A stretch of 64,000 bases of DNA from Acidipropionibacterium thoenii DSM 20276 (GCF_000423445.1 NZ_AUHZ01000007.1:62001-126000), one strand, 5' to 3'; counted from the first letter of the stretch, positions 25,496-35,331 are shown. The notes: a model not told the origin generated them from the sequence alone. Translations and numbers: made by a program.

Positions 25496-28180
25496 ATGAG
25501 CATCAACAGTTTCGGTGCCCGAAGGACCCTCGACGTCGAGGGCCAGCCCTACGAGATCTACGGCGTCGACGCCGTGGAGGGTTCGGCGGATCTGCCGTAC
25601 AGCCTCAAGGTGCTGCTGGAGAACCTGCTGCGCACCGAGGACGGTGCCAACATCACCGCCGAGCAGATCTCCTCGCTGGGGCACTGGGACCCCGAAGCCC
25701 AGCCCTCCCATGAGATCCAGTTCACCCCGGCGCGGGTCATCATGCAGGACTTCACCGGAGTGCCCTGCATCGTGGACCTGGCGACCATGCGCGAGGCGGT
25801 CAAGGGGCTGGGGGGAGACCCTCAGCAGGTCAATCCGCTCTCGCCGGCCGAGATGGTCATCGACCACTCCGTCATCGTCGAGAGCTTCGGGACTCCCAAG
25901 GCCTTCGAGATCAATCAGCAGATCGAGTACCAGCGGAACCGTGAGCGCTACCAGTTCCTGCGCTGGGGACAGAGTGCCTTCGAGAACTTCCGGGTCGTCC
26001 CGCCGGGCACCGGGATCGTCCACCAGGTCAACATCGAGCACCTGGCCCGGGTCACCTTCGTCCGCGACGAGGACGGTCGGAAGGTCGCCTACCCGGACAC
26101 CTGCGTGGGCACCGACTCGCACACCACGATGGTCAACGGCCTGGGTGTGGTCGGTTGGGGGGTCGGCGGTATCGAGGCGGAGGCCGCGATGCTCGGCCAG
26201 CCGGTCTCGATGCTGGTTCCCCGGGTGGTCGGGTTCAAGCTCCACGGGTCCCTTCCCGAGGGCGTCACCGCCACCGACCTGGTCCTCACCATCACCCAGA
26301 TGCTGCGCGAGCACAAGGTGGTGGGCAAATTCGTGGAGTTCTACGGGCCCGGCGTGGCGGCCGTGCCGCTGGCCAACCGCGCCACCCTGGGCAACATGAG
26401 CCCCGAGTACGGGTCCACCATCGCGGTCTTCCCGATCGACCAGGTGACCCTGGACTACCTGCGCCTGACCGGGCGTCCCGAGCACCAGATCGCCCTGGTG
26501 GAGGCCTACGCCAAGGAACAGGGGATGTGGCACCGGCCCGATCACGAGCCCCGCTACTCCGAGTACATGGAACTCGACCTGTCCACCGTGGAGCCCTCGC
26601 TGGCCGGCCCGAAACGCCCCCAGGACCGCATCCCGCTGACCTCCTCCAAGCAGGCCTTCGAGAGGACGGTGCCGGACTACTCCTCCCAGCCCGACATCGC
26701 GGTACCGGTGACGCTGTCGGATGACCGGTCCTTCGAGCTGCGCAACGGGGCGGTCAGCGTCGCCGCGATCACCTCGTGCACCAACACCTCCAACCCGAGC
26801 GTGATGATCTCCGCCGGCCTGGTCGCCCGCAAGGCACGAACCCTCGGACTCAGCCCCAAGCCGTGGGTGAAGACCTCCCTGGCACCGGGCTCCCAGGTGG
26901 TCACCGACTACCTGGACCGCTCCGGGTTGACCGGGGATCTGGACGCCCTGGGATTCGACCTGGTCGGCTACGGGTGCACCACCTGCATCGGCAACACCGG
27001 GCCGCTGATCCCCGAGATCTCCGCCGCAGTCAATGAGAACGACATGGCCGTCACCGCCGTGCTGTCGGGCAACCGCAACTTCGAGGGACGGATCAGCCCC
27101 GACGTCAAGATGAACTATCTGGCCTCGCCGCCACTGGTGGTGGTCTACGCGCTGGCCGGCACGATGGACATCGACCTGGCCACCGAGCCGATCGGCACCG
27201 CGTCGGACGGGACCGATGTCTACATGAAGGATGTCTGGCCCTCTGCCGAGGAGATCGGCGAGATCGTGGACTCATCGATCTCCTCCCAGATGTACGTCCG
27301 GCGTTACGCCGATGTCTTCGACGGCGGCCCCCGCTGGAAGTCCCTGGAGACCCCTGAGGGCAAGACCTTCGCCTGGGACCCTGACTCCACCTATGTGCGC
27401 AAGCTGCCGATCTTCGACGGGATGCCCGCCGAGCCCGCCCCGGTCGCCGACATCACCGGCGCCCGGGTGCTCCTGAAGCTGGGCGACTCGGTGACCACCG
27501 ACCACATCTCCCCGGCAGGAGCGATCAAGGCCGGCTCCCCGGCCGGCCGCTGGCTGGCCGAGCGAGGCATCGCCCGCAAGGACTTCAACTCCTACGGCTC
27601 CCGGCGTGGTAACCATGAGGTGATGATGCGTGGCACCTTCGCCAACATCCGACTGCGCAATCAGTTGGCACCCGGCACCGAGGGCGGATTCACCCGCGAC
27701 TTCACCGAGCCCGACGGGCCGGTGACCACGGTCTTCGAGGCCTCCCAGCACTATCAGCAGTCCGGCATCCCCTTGGTGGTTCTGGGCGGCAAGGAGTACG
27801 GCTCGGGATCCTCCCGGGACTGGGCCGCCAAGGGCACCATGCTGCTGGGGGTGCGTGCGGTCATCACCGAGTCCTACGAGCGGATCCACCGCTCCAACCT
27901 GATCGGGATGGGGGTGCTGCCCCTGCAGTTCCCGGAGGGCTCCTCCGCCGACTCGCTGGGACTTGATGGCACCGAGACCTTCGACATCAGCGGTGTCGAG
28001 GCCCTCAACGAGGCCATCCCCAAGACGGTCCACGTCCGCGCCACCAGGGCCGACGGCCCGCAGGCCGGCAGCACGGTGGAGTTCGATGCGGTGGTGCGCA
28101 TCGACACCCCGGGTGAGCGCGGCTACTACCTCAATGGCGGCATTCTGCAGTACGTGCTGCGTCACATGGCTGCTCACTGA
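25496..28180 (+). CDS. acn: Aconitate hydratase
   Basis: 894-residue AcnA/IRP-type aconitase of the citric acid cycle, interconverting citrate and isocitrate. The Fe-S cluster cysteines are in [12 protein letters not shown] and [12 protein letters not shown]. Other family blocks: [37 protein letters not shown], the C-terminal swivel domain [12 protein letters not shown], and [13 protein letters not shown] with the active-site SSRDWA. Length is normal. The ribosome site is only weak (CTTGGAG about 12 bases upstream). A dyad operator lies upstream. The gene is probably monocistronic, as dxs has its own promoter. Confidence 0.97.
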   Translation: MSINSFGARRTLDVEGQPYEIYGVDAVEGSADLPYSLKVLLENLLRTEDGANITAEQISSLGHWDPEAQPSHEIQFTPARVIMQDFTGVPCIVDLATMREAVKGLGGDPQQVNPLSPAEMVIDHSVIVESFGTPKAFEINQQIEYQRNRERYQFLRWGQSAFENFRVVPPGTGIVHQVNIEHLARVTFVRDEDGRKVAYPDTCVGTDSHTTMVNGLGVVGWGVGGIEAEAAMLGQPVSMLVPRVVGFKLHGSLPEGVTATDLVLTITQMLREHKVVGKFVEFYGPGVAAVPLANRATLGNMSPEYGSTIAVFPIDQVTLDYLRLTGRPEHQIALVEAYAKEQGMWHRPDHEPRYSEYMELDLSTVEPSLAGPKRPQDRIPLTSSKQAFERTVPDYSSQPDIAVPVTLSDDRSFELRNGAVSVAAITSCTNTSNPSVMISAGLVARKARTLGLSPKPWVKTSLAPGSQVVTDYLDRSGLTGDLDALGFDLVGYGCTTCIGNTGPLIPEISAAVNENDMAVTAVLSGNRNFEGRISPDVKMNYLASPPLVVVYALAGTMDIDLATEPIGTASDGTDVYMKDVWPSAEEIGEIVDSSISSQMYVRRYADVFDGGPRWKSLETPEGKTFAWDPDSTYVRKLPIFDGMPAEPAPVADITGARVLLKLGDSVTTDHISPAGAIKAGSPAGRWLAERGIARKDFNSYGSRRGNHEVMMRGTFANIRLRNQLAPGTEGGFTRDFTEPDGPVTTVFEASQHYQQSGIPLVVLGGKEYGSGSSRDWAAKGTMLLGVRAVITESYERIHRSNLIGMGVLPLQFPEGSSADSLGLDGTETFDISGVEALNEAIPKTVHVRATRADGPQAGSTVEFDAVVRIDTPGERGYYLNGGILQYVLRHMAAH

Positions 28181-28315
28181 GGGCAGTCCCGAATCACTTC
28201 CTCGAGTCGAGGGCGGCGATGCAGGTCCATCCTCCGCGTGCGGCCCGAGGGTCGCATCCGGCGCACCTGGACCAGGAGCGGCATCGCCACCCCGCACCGG
28301 GCTCGGGGCCCGCAA

Positions 28316-28321
28316 TAGGAT
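28316..28321 (+). promoter_or_regulatory. -10 element for leaderless dxs
   Basis: TAGGAT ends 7 bases before ATG 28329 and overlaps the alternative ATG 28320, favouring the downstream start. Confidence 0.45.
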
Positions 28322-28328
28322 GGACGTC

Positions 28329-30314
28329 ATGGCTCTGCTCGAGATGATCCACGGTCCCGAGGACCTGAGACGGCTCTCCGACGCGCAGACTGTCGAGCTC
28401 GCTGCCGAGATCCGTCAGTTCCTCATCGACCATGTCAGCCGGACCGGCGGCCATCTGGGCCCCAACCTCGGCGTCGTGGAACTCACCCTGGCCATCCACC
28501 GGGTGTTCAGCTCGCCGCAGGATCCGATCGTCTTCGACACCGGTCACCAGAGCTACGTGCACAAGATGATCACCGGGCGGGCCGACCTCTTCGACACCCT
28601 GCGCACCGAGAACGGGTTGTCGGGATACCCCTCGCGTGCCGAGTCCGAGCACGACTGGGTGGAGAACTCCCATGCCTCCACCTCGCTGTCGTGGGCCGAG
28701 GGGATGGCCGAGGGGATCGCGCTGAGTGGCCGCGACCGCACCGTGGTTGCGGTGGTCGGTGACGGTGCCCTGACCGGTGGGATGGCCTGGGAGGCGCTGG
28801 ACTCGATCGCCGCCCAACAGGATCTGCGGCTGGTCATCGTGGTCAATGACAACGGCCGCTCCTACTATCCGACGGTCGGCGGGCTGGCCAACCACCTGTC
28901 CGCGATCCGCACCGACCCGCGCTACGAGGAGACCCTGGAGCGGATCAAGCAACTGGTCTCCGACAAGCCACTGGGACGTCAGGTCTACGGGCTGATGCAC
29001 GCTGCCAAGACAGGTATGAAGGACGCCCTGATCGGCAACCAGGGAATCTTCTCCGACCTGGGAGTGAAGTACCTCGGTCCGGTGGACGGCCACGACCTCG
29101 ACGCCCTGGAGAGGGCCCTGGAACTGGCCAAGCGCTACCGTCAGCCGGTCATCGTCCATGCCATCACCTCCAAGGGCAAGGGTTACCCGCCGGCCGAGCA
29201 CGACCAGGAGGACCACTTCCACACCGTCGGTGCCCTGGACCTGGCCACCGGAATGCCCCGCAGCGTCAAGGATGCCGACTCCTGGACGGCCGCATTCTCC
29301 CAGGCGATGGTGGAGATCGGTGCTGCCCGCCCGGAGGTGGTGGCGATCACCGCCGCGATGCTGCACCCGGTCGGTCTGGCCGCTTTCGCCGAGCGCTTCC
29401 CGGATCGGATCTTCGACGTCGGTATCGCCGAGCAGCACGCGCTGACCTCGGCAGCCGGGCTGGCGGCGATGGGCCTGCACCCGGTGGTCGCGCTCTACTC
29501 CACCTTCCTCAATCGTGGCTTCGACCAGCTGTTGATGGATGTCGGTCTGCACCGGGCCGGGGTCACCGTGGTGCTGGACCGGGCCGGGGTGACCGGCCCC
29601 GACGGAGCCAGCCACAACGGCATGTGGGACACCTCGATCTGCGGCATCGTCCCCGGCATGCGACTGGCCTGCCCGCGCGACCGCCACCGACTGGACGCTG
29701 CGCTGCGGCAGGCGGTCGACATCGATGACGGGCCGACCGTGATCCGCTACTCGAAGGACCGGATGCCCGCCCACCTCCCCGTGCTGCGGACCGTGTCGGG
29801 CCGAGGCGTGCTGGGCGACCTGGATGTGCTCCTCCAGACCCGTGGGGACCGTGACCAGGTCGATGTCCTGATGGTCTGTCACGGCCAGCTCTGCGCCGAC
29901 ACGGTGGCAGCCGCCGAGCAGCTGAGCACCGACCCGGGCCTGGACGGGGCCGGCATCACCGTGGTGAGCCCGCGTTGGTCACTGCCGGTGGACCCTGAGC
30001 TGGTGGCGATGGCCGCCTCGGCCCGGGCGGTGGTCAGCGTCGAGGACGGGCTGGTGGTGGGCGGTCTCGGGTCGAGACTGAGCACCCAGATGCATCGGGC
30101 AGGGGTCTGGACGCCGCTCCTGGAGCTCGGGATCGACTCGCAGTACCTGCCCCATGCCTCGCGATCCAGCTTGATGCACCGTCTCGGACTGGACGCCGAG
30201 GGAATCGCCGAGCGGACCCGCAGTCTGCTGCGCGTCCTCAGCACCGGCGGCCCGCAGCTGGCCGCCGACGCCGATCCGATCACTCCGGATCACCCGAGGC
30301 AGCACCGGATCTGA
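28329..30314 (+). CDS. dxs: 1-deoxy-D-xylulose-5-phosphate synthase
   Basis: First enzyme of the MEP isoprenoid pathway, condensing pyruvate and glyceraldehyde 3-phosphate with thiamine diphosphate; 661 residues. MALLEMIHGPEDLRRL is the usual DXS N-terminus. HVSRTGGHLGPNLGVVELT, FDTGHQSYVHKMITGR, the ThDP/Mg motif VVGDGALTGGMAWEALD to VNDN, VDGHD, the catalytic Glu region DVGIAEQHALTSAAGLA and DRAGVTGPDGASHNGMWD are all intact. It converges on the RNase D-like gene with only 13 bases between. The frame is open upstream into acn, but that is shadow. Confidence 0.96.
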   Translation: MALLEMIHGPEDLRRLSDAQTVELAAEIRQFLIDHVSRTGGHLGPNLGVVELTLAIHRVFSSPQDPIVFDTGHQSYVHKMITGRADLFDTLRTENGLSGYPSRAESEHDWVENSHASTSLSWAEGMAEGIALSGRDRTVVAVVGDGALTGGMAWEALDSIAAQQDLRLVIVVNDNGRSYYPTVGGLANHLSAIRTDPRYEETLERIKQLVSDKPLGRQVYGLMHAAKTGMKDALIGNQGIFSDLGVKYLGPVDGHDLDALERALELAKRYRQPVIVHAITSKGKGYPPAEHDQEDHFHTVGALDLATGMPRSVKDADSWTAAFSQAMVEIGAARPEVVAITAAMLHPVGLAAFAERFPDRIFDVGIAEQHALTSAAGLAAMGLHPVVALYSTFLNRGFDQLLMDVGLHRAGVTVVLDRAGVTGPDGASHNGMWDTSICGIVPGMRLACPRDRHRLDAALRQAVDIDDGPTVIRYSKDRMPAHLPVLRTVSGRGVLGDLDVLLQTRGDRDQVDVLMVCHGQLCADTVAAAEQLSTDPGLDGAGITVVSPRWSLPVDPELVAMAASARAVVSVEDGLVVGGLGSRLSTQMHRAGVWTPLLELGIDSQYLPHASRSSLMHRLGLDAEGIAERTRSLLRVLSTGGPQLAADADPITPDHPRQHRI

Positions 30315-30327
30315 GCGGGGGGAGGGT

Positions 30328-31662
30328 TCACCGGCCCAGGAGTCGGCTGAGCTCCCCGCACACCAGGTTCCGCTGCCAGGCCCGCGCCCCCAGATCGGCC
30401 AGGAAGGCGTCGACCCCCCGGGGTGAGAGGTCGGCGGGGGGCTGCCAGCACAGCCGGCGCAACCAGTCGGGGGAGATGAGGTTCTCCGGCGGGAGATCCA
30501 GATCCGCGGCCCGCTCATTCATCGCCGGGCGGACCACCTCCCAGCGTGCCGCCGCGTCGGGATGGTGGGCTGCCCAGCTGCGCGGTGGTGGCGGGCCGTC
30601 GGGGGCGGCGCGCCGCTGCGGGTAGTCCTTGGGGCTGGCGGCAGTGGCGTGTGCCAGTGCCTGCGTCCAGTCCCGCACATAGCGCTTGGCCCGGCCACGC
30701 CTGAAGCCCGAGGAGCGCAGCAGGTCGTCGGAGGTCAGAGTGACCCGCTCACCGGCATGGGTACCCAGCGCCGACAGGGCCCGGTCGTTGACGATCCGGC
30801 CAGGCGCGATGTCGGTCCGCATCGCGACCCGTTCCCTGGCCCACCACAGATCTTTGACCAGCTCCAGACCGGCACGGGTCCGCACGTCGTGCAGCCCGGT
30901 GGTGCGGCGCCAGCGGTCCGGGCCCGGGCCCGGCAGCTCGTCGGGAAGCTCTGCTCCGACCTGGACCAGGTGCTGGAACTCCTCCTGCGCCCACCCCATC
31001 TTGCCGGCGTCCCGCAGATCGGCGATGAGTCTGTCGCGCAGCGGGATGAGCAGTTCGACGTCGAGGGCGGCATAGGGTATCCAGTCGGCGGGCAGCGGCC
31101 GGGTGGACCAATCGGCTGCCGAGTGCTCCTTGAGCAGATGCACCCCGAAGTAGTGCTCGATCATCGGTCCCAGGCCGACCCGGGGCAGGTTCAGCAGTCG
31201 TCCGGCCAGTTCCGAGTCGAACAGCTCGGCGGGGCGCAGACCTTCGATCGCCAGGCAGGGCATGTCCTGGGTCGCGGCGTGCAGGATCCACTCGGTCCCG
31301 GCCAGGGCCTCGGCCAGCGGGGCCAGACCGGAGCCTGGGCCCTCCGGATCCAGCGCGGCCGGGTCCACCAGGTGGGTGCCCGAACCCGCCCTGCGCAGTT
31401 GGATGAGGTAGGCGCGGGTGCTGTAGCGGTAGCCGTGAGCCCTTTCGGTGTCGATGGCCACCGGGCCGGTCCCGGCTGCCAGCCTCTCGGCCGCGAGGCG
31501 CAGCGCCTGCGGGGTGTCGACCAGTGGGGGAATGCCGTCGGCCGGACAGTCGAGGATCGGCAGCTCGGCCTCCTGGTCCGCCGGATCAGTGCTCGCGGGG
31601 CTGGTGTGGCCGGGGCCCGCGGGGCTGGTGTCGCCGGGTCCCGGCGATGTGGAGAAAGTCAC
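30328..31662 (-). CDS. rnd: RNase D-like 3'-5' exonuclease with HRDC domain
   Basis: 444 residues, homologue of Rv2681. The DEDDy exonuclease domain has the first Asp-Glu pair in VAIDTERAHGYRYS, the second Asp region in EWILHAATQDMPCL, and YAALDVELLIPL with the last acidic residue. HRDC follows (residues 270-350). A Ser/Pro/Gly-rich N-terminus of about 35 residues precedes the domain. GTG 31662 overlaps the DUF3000 stop (GTGA), so the two are coupled. Likely RNA 3'-end trimming. Confidence 0.9.
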   Translation of the reverse strand: MTFSTSPGPGDTSPAGPGHTSPASTDPADQEAELPILDCPADGIPPLVDTPQALRLAAERLAAGTGPVAIDTERAHGYRYSTRAYLIQLRRAGSGTHLVDPAALDPEGPGSGLAPLAEALAGTEWILHAATQDMPCLAIEGLRPAELFDSELAGRLLNLPRVGLGPMIEHYFGVHLLKEHSAADWSTRPLPADWIPYAALDVELLIPLRDRLIADLRDAGKMGWAQEEFQHLVQVGAELPDELPGPGPDRWRRTTGLHDVRTRAGLELVKDLWWARERVAMRTDIAPGRIVNDRALSALGTHAGERVTLTSDDLLRSSGFRRGRAKRYVRDWTQALAHATAASPKDYPQRRAAPDGPPPPRSWAAHHPDAAARWEVVRPAMNERAADLDLPPENLISPDWLRRLCWQPPADLSPRGVDAFLADLGARAWQRNLVCGELSRLLGR

Positions 31663-32282
31663 GCGTCGGCCTCCCAGCGACGTCGGGGCCTGATCATCAC
31701 GACGTCGTCCCCGGAGGGCGGAAGTCCGCAGATGTGGCACAGCAGATCCTGCCAGCCATCCAGATGAGCGGTGAGCTGACCGGCATCGTCGATCAGCGGG
31801 GTCCAGGAGGCGCGGAACTCGATGCGGTTGTCAGGCTGCTTGTCGGCCAGGTTGCCGAAGGGCCGACTCATCACCGAGGTGACCGTTCCTGCCAGGCAGG
31901 TGTAGCGGGCGGCGAAGCCGTCCAGGGCCTCGGTGAGCCAGGAGCAGGCGACTCCGGCCAGCAACGGATCGGTGGCCATCTCGGGGTCGACGTCGGCCCG
32001 CACGACGGTCACCAGCCGGGTGCTGCCCTGCCAGGACTCGGGGGCCGATGGATCATGGAGCACGATCAGGCGCCCCTGGCCCAGGTCTGGGGGATCGGCA
32101 GGGCCGGGGTGCCGACCGGGCGCATGGTGGACCGTGGCATCGACGGCCATCGAGTCCGGTGCGATCCGGGTCGGAGCGGGAATCTGAGTCACCGTGAACT
32201 CATCACGCCACAGGTGGTCGAGAATGCACCTGCGGGTGGCGTCGAAGCCGCCCGGAAGGTCGATCGGTGAGTGAGTGTTCAC
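31659..32282 (-). CDS. DUF3000 protein
   Basis: 207 residues from GTG 32282, homologue of Rv2680. Conserved blocks are RPEI-like TRIAPDSMAVDATV, GRLIVLHDPSAPESWQG, TRLVTVVRADVDPEMATDPLL, WLTEAL and RIEFRASWTPL, with a carboxyl end DVVMIRPRRRW. No catalytic motif is evident. It sits upstream of and overlaps the RNase D-like gene in the same order as in mycobacteria. No Shine-Dalgarno sequence. Confidence 0.85.
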   Translation of the reverse strand: MNTHSPIDLPGGFDATRRCILDHLWRDEFTVTQIPAPTRIAPDSMAVDATVHHAPGRHPGPADPPDLGQGRLIVLHDPSAPESWQGSTRLVTVVRADVDPEMATDPLLAGVACSWLTEALDGFAARYTCLAGTVTSVMSRPFGNLADKQPDNRIEFRASWTPLIDDAGQLTAHLDGWQDLLCHICGLPPSGDDVVMIRPRRRWEADA

Positions 32283-32289
32283 ATCTGGG

Positions 32290-32295
32290 AGGCTA
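32290..32295 (-). promoter_or_regulatory. -10 element for leaderless DUF3000/rnd operon
   Basis: TAGCCT on the minus strand ends 7 bases before GTG 32282. Confidence 0.4.
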
Positions 32296-32364
32296 ATCGC
32301 GAGAGGTTCGAGTGGCCTACGGGGCGCGCCGCTGGAGGGCCAGAGCGAGGCTGGCGGCACCTGA

Positions 32365-32811
32365 TCAGGAGTCGTGGTCCTGGTCCTGTGCCGGTTCCAG
32401 GGTGAGACAGATCGAGTTGATGCAGTAACGCAGATCGGTCGGGGTGTCGTAGCCCTCGCCGGCGAAGACGTGGCCGAGATGGGAGTCGCAGGCTGCGCAC
32501 CGTACCTCGGTACGGGGGCTGCCCGGCAGCGAGGTGTCGGTGATGTAGCGCACCCGGTCCTCGGCCAGTGGCGAGAAGAAGCTCGGCCAGCCGCAGTGGG
32601 AGGAGAACTTCTCGGTGCTTCGGAACAGTTCTGCCCCGCAGGCCCGGCAGCTGTAGACCCCTTCGGTGGTGGTGTCGGTGTACTCGCCGATGAAGGGCGC
32701 CTCGGTGCCGGCCTGGCGCAGCACCTGGAACTCCGCGTCGGTGAGACGCTGGCGCCACTGGGCCGGGGTGAGCTTCACCTGGGGGGTGACGTCATGGTCG
32801 CTGGTGGTCAT
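32365..32811 (-). CDS. msrB: Peptide-methionine (R)-S-oxide reductase
   Basis: 148-residue repair enzyme reducing methionine-R-sulfoxide. Two CxxC zinc knuckles (CRACG and CAACD), SSHCGWPSFFSP, LGHVF and the catalytic Cys in LRYCINSICL are all seen. A second Cys three residues after INS (usually Ala-Ser) is unusual. ATG 32811 follows AAGGAG. It stands alone; the 200 bases upstream are shared with ppk2. Confidence 0.95.
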   Translation of the reverse strand: MTTSDHDVTPQVKLTPAQWRQRLTDAEFQVLRQAGTEAPFIGEYTDTTTEGVYSCRACGAELFRSTEKFSSHCGWPSFFSPLAEDRVRYITDTSLPGSPRTEVRCAACDSHLGHVFAGEGYDTPTDLRYCINSICLTLEPAQDQDHDS

Positions 32812-33031
32812 CGGATGCTCCTTGTGCAGACGGTCCGGATGCTCATGCGCTGTGGTGGTGCTACTGGTGTGCGCACCACCTGCTGGATGTGAATGTCTCC
32901 CATCCGCGCAGGCTCGAACACCGTCAACGCCGGAGCCCTCCTCGATGTTCCCCGATGCACGCCGGCCGGGGAGGGGCTGGTTCGGCGGGCCCTGCGGTCG
33001 CCGGCCCCGTGACCTGAGGCGAATCAGGGGG

Positions 33032-33037
33032 CAGGAT
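33032..33037 (+). promoter_or_regulatory. -10-like element for leaderless ppk2
   Basis: CAGGAT ends 7 bases before ATG 33045 and overlaps the in-frame ATG 33036, so 33045 is the preferred start. Confidence 0.35.
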
Positions 33038-33044
33038 GGGCGCC

Positions 33045-33905
33045 ATGACCAAGCCCTTGGATGGACCCCTCATCGGTGACCTGCTGCGCTGCCCCCAGGG
33101 GGCGGTCGACATCGGCTCGTTCGACGCCCGCGCCACTGCCGGGGCGGAGGCCGGCAAGAAGGCCACCCTGGCCGGGATGGAGGAGCTCGGCGCGGAGCTC
33201 TCGGAGCTGCAGGAGAGGCTCTTCGCGGCCGGTCGCTCCGAACCCTCGAGTGCTCGTCGGCTGCTGGTGATCCTGCAGGGCCTCGACACTGCTGGAAAGG
33301 GCGGCGTGGTCCGCCACACCTTCGGCCTGGTGGATCCGCAGGGTATCCATCTGCACGCCTTCAAGGCGCCCACCCCCGAGGAGCTCGATCATGACTTCCT
33401 GTGGCGGATCCGTCGGGCTCTTCCCGGCGCCGGCATGATCGGTGTCTTCGACCGGTCCCAGTACGAGGACGTCCTGGCGGTGCGGGTGAACAAGCTCGTC
33501 GAGGAGTCGGTGTGGCGGCCGCGATTCGACATCATCAACGACTTCGAGGCGGAACTGGCGCAGTCCGGGGTGAGAATTGTCAAGTGCTTCCTCAATGTGT
33601 CCAAGGCCGAGCAGAAGAAACGGCTGATGGCGCGGCTGGAGAACCCGGCGAAGTACTGGAAGTACAGCTCCTCGGATCTGGACACCCGCTTGAAGTGGGA
33701 TGACTACATGGTCGCCTACAGCGAGGTGTTGGAGCGCTGCAATCCGGATCAGGCGCCGTGGTACGTCATTCCCGCCGATCGCAAGTGGTACCGCAACTGG
33801 GCGGTGGCGAGGATCATGCTGGAGACGATGCGCTCGATGCAGCTCACCTGGCCGCCGGCAGATTTCGACGTGGCGAAGGAGCAGCAGAGAGTGGCCAACT
33901 CCTGA
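33045..33905 (+). CDS. ppk2: Polyphosphate kinase 2 family phosphotransferase
   Basis: 286-residue PPK2 enzyme transferring phosphate between polyphosphate and a nucleotide. Walker A is LQGLDTAGKGG, the lid module follows, and Walker B is GVFDRSQYEDVL. FKAPTPEELDHDFLWRIRRALP and KYWKYSSSDLDTRLKWDDYM are typical of the polyphosphate:nucleotide phosphotransferase group, and WYVIPADRKWYRNWAVARI closes the domain. Whether it acts on AMP, ADP or both cannot be settled by eye. It fits the polyphosphate/PPi-rich metabolism of propionibacteria. Confidence 0.9.
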   Translation: MTKPLDGPLIGDLLRCPQGAVDIGSFDARATAGAEAGKKATLAGMEELGAELSELQERLFAAGRSEPSSARRLLVILQGLDTAGKGGVVRHTFGLVDPQGIHLHAFKAPTPEELDHDFLWRIRRALPGAGMIGVFDRSQYEDVLAVRVNKLVEESVWRPRFDIINDFEAELAQSGVRIVKCFLNVSKAEQKKRLMARLENPAKYWKYSSSDLDTRLKWDDYMVAYSEVLERCNPDQAPWYVIPADRKWYRNWAVARIMLETMRSMQLTWPPADFDVAKEQQRVANS

Positions 33906-33936
33906 GCCGCCGGGGCCTGAGGAGTCGGGGCAGAGG

Positions 33937-34692
33937 TCACTCCTGGGAGGAGGCCTCCGCCACCGAACCCATGGCCGCAGAGCAGTACCTCTCGAAGGCC
34001 CATCTGGCCAACAGCGGATCGTCGCCGATGGGCTCTGAGACCACCTCGGCGCCGGCCTCCAGGGCCGCCAGGTCGTGCTCGTGGGACTCGACGCCGTTGT
34101 TCACCCACAGGCTGCCGACCGCGACGTGGCGGCGTCCCTCCGCCCGAAGGGCGTGGATCACCTCGGCCACCTGACCGGAGCCGGTGGCACCGGTGGCCAA
34201 CCGCACCGGGATGTGATGGTGCTGGGACCACATCCGGGACATCCGTGACAGCATCGCGGCGCCGCGCCGGTCACCGCCATCGGGGGCCGACAGGACCAGC
34301 GCGTCGATCTCCTGGGTGTGTGCGCGGTGGGTCGCCATCCAGACCCGGGAGTCGATGACGCCGAGCAGGGCGGGACCGGGGCCCAGTGGACGGGAGACCC
34401 TCACCGACAGCTCGGCATGGTCCTGGGAGAGCTGTTCGGCCAGGGCCAGGACCGGATCCTGAGGGTCCTGGAGGTGGGTGAGGTCGACGGGCACCAGAAC
34501 GACCTCGCTCCAGCTGCTCTTGGGAGCGGGGGGAACGGCCGGGACGTCTTCGGTGCCGGCGAAGGCGATCGCCGTCTCCACATGCGGATGGAGCTTCGCC
34601 AGACGTTGCCGAAGCCGGTGCGCCGACATGGTGGCCGCACCCGAGGAGCCACGAGGCATCACCAAGACGAGCACCGGTGCGGTCACGGTCAT
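33937..34692 (-). CDS. CbiX/sirohydrochlorin chelatase-like protein, catalytic His missing
   Basis: 251 residues with two repeated chelatase-like halves. Strand 1 reads VLVLVMPRGSSGAATMS, where active CbiX/SirB enzymes have the HGS motif, so the metal-binding His is replaced by Arg. The second half begins DALVLSAPDGGDRRG. The metal-loop region HHHIPVRLATG and the segment HVAVGSLWVNNG remain recognisable. It may be a degenerate chelatase or a protein of other function. ATG 34692 follows GAGAGGAGGG. Convergent with ppk2; the tRNA terminator lies upstream. Confidence 0.65.
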   Translation of the reverse strand: MTVTAPVLVLVMPRGSSGAATMSAHRLRQRLAKLHPHVETAIAFAGTEDVPAVPPAPKSSWSEVVLVPVDLTHLQDPQDPVLALAEQLSQDHAELSVRVSRPLGPGPALLGVIDSRVWMATHRAHTQEIDALVLSAPDGGDRRGAAMLSRMSRMWSQHHHIPVRLATGATGSGQVAEVIHALRAEGRRHVAVGSLWVNNGVESHEHDLAALEAGAEVVSEPIGDDPLLARWAFERYCSAAMGSVAEASSQE

Positions 34693-34784
34693 GCCCTCCT
34701 CTCAGCAGTCTGCGAGTCATTGTCGCATCGATGGGCCCGGAAGGGCATCCGAGAACCGGGATGTCAGTGTCAGCAGACAGAGAA

Positions 34785-34816
34785 TGGGGTCGGTCGGCAG
34801 ATGCCGACCGACCCCA
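34785..34816 (-). terminator. Terminator of the tRNA Gly-Cys-Val unit
   Basis: Perfect 15-bp arms (34785-34799 and 34802-34816) lie directly after tRNA-Val on the minus strand, followed by TTCTCTGTCT. The actual loop is probably 6 bases. Confidence 0.75.
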
Positions 34817-34824
34817 GTTTCTGC

Positions 34825-34899
34825 TGGTGGGCGATGCCAGGTTTGAACTGGCGACCTCTTCCGTGTCAGGGAAGCGCGCTACCGCTGCGCCAACCGCCC
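34825..34899 (-). tRNA. tRNA-Val (GAC)
   Basis: 75 bases including encoded CCA. The cloverleaf folds: acceptor GGGCGGT with ATCGCCC, D-arm GCGCAGCGGTAGCGC, anticodon stem CTTCC/GGAAG with loop CTGACAC (anticodon GAC), T-arm GCCAG-TTCAAAC-CTGGC. Last gene of a three-tRNA unit; one base separates it from tRNA-Cys. Confidence 0.95.
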
Positions 34900-34900
34900 G

Positions 34901-34971
34901 AGGTGGAGACGGGATTCGAACCCGTGTACACGGATTTGCAGTCCGTTGCCTCGCCTCTCGGCCACTCCACC
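34901..34971 (-). tRNA. tRNA-Cys (GCA)
   Basis: 71 bases, no encoded CCA. Acceptor GGTGGAG with CTCCACC, anticodon stem CGGAC region with loop CTGCAAA (anticodon GCA), T-arm ACGGG-TTCGAAT-CCCGT. Middle gene of the unit. Confidence 0.95.
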
Positions 34972-35048
34972 ACGATCGCCGGTGCCGGTGATCGGTACCG
35001 ATCATCGTGACGAGCCGTCTTGGATCCAGGTCCGAAAGACCTTCTCCG

Positions 35049-35121
35049 AGCGGACGACGGGACTCGAACCCGCGACCCTCACCTTGGCAAGGTGATGCTC
35101 TACCAACTGAGCCACGTCCGC
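35049..35121 (-). tRNA. tRNA-Gly (GCC)
   Basis: 73 bases, no encoded CCA. Acceptor GCGGACG with CGTCCGC, anticodon loop TTGCCAA (anticodon GCC), T-arm GCGGG-TTCGAGT-CCCGT. First gene of the unit, about 40 bases after its promoter. Confidence 0.95.
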
Positions 35122-35159
35122 ATGTTTCCGGTCGGCAATGCGCCCGGCGACGGGAAGAA

Positions 35160-35188
35160 ACAGTATCTCACGGGCCCATTCGGTGCAA
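35160..35188 (-). promoter_or_regulatory. Promoter of the tRNA Gly-Cys-Val unit
   Basis: On the minus strand TTGCAC (35188-35183), 17 bases, then TACTGT (35165-35160). Good match to a housekeeping promoter, 39 bases before tRNA-Gly. Confidence 0.65.
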
Positions 35189-35289
35189 ATCGGATGGCCT
35201 GGTGCCGAGCCCGTCACGGACTCGTGATCCGTGCCGCCGGAAGAGTCCGCGGAGGGTCGGTCGGGTGGCCCCGGCAGTTCTCCCTGAGG

Positions 35290-35318
35290 TGGACAACAGC
35301 CCACGGCTCTGGCATAGT
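35290..35318 (+). promoter_or_regulatory. Promoter of tRNA-Val (CAC)
   Basis: TGGACA (35290-35295), 17 bases, CATAGT (35313-35318), 13 bases before the mature 5' end. It is divergent from the other tRNA promoter. Confidence 0.6.
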
Positions 35319-35331
35319 CATCTCTCGCGCT

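Noticed and set aside
27963-28328. N-terminal extension of dxs into acn
   Set aside because: DXS proteins begin near MALLEMI; upstream codons overlap aconitase and lack any domain.
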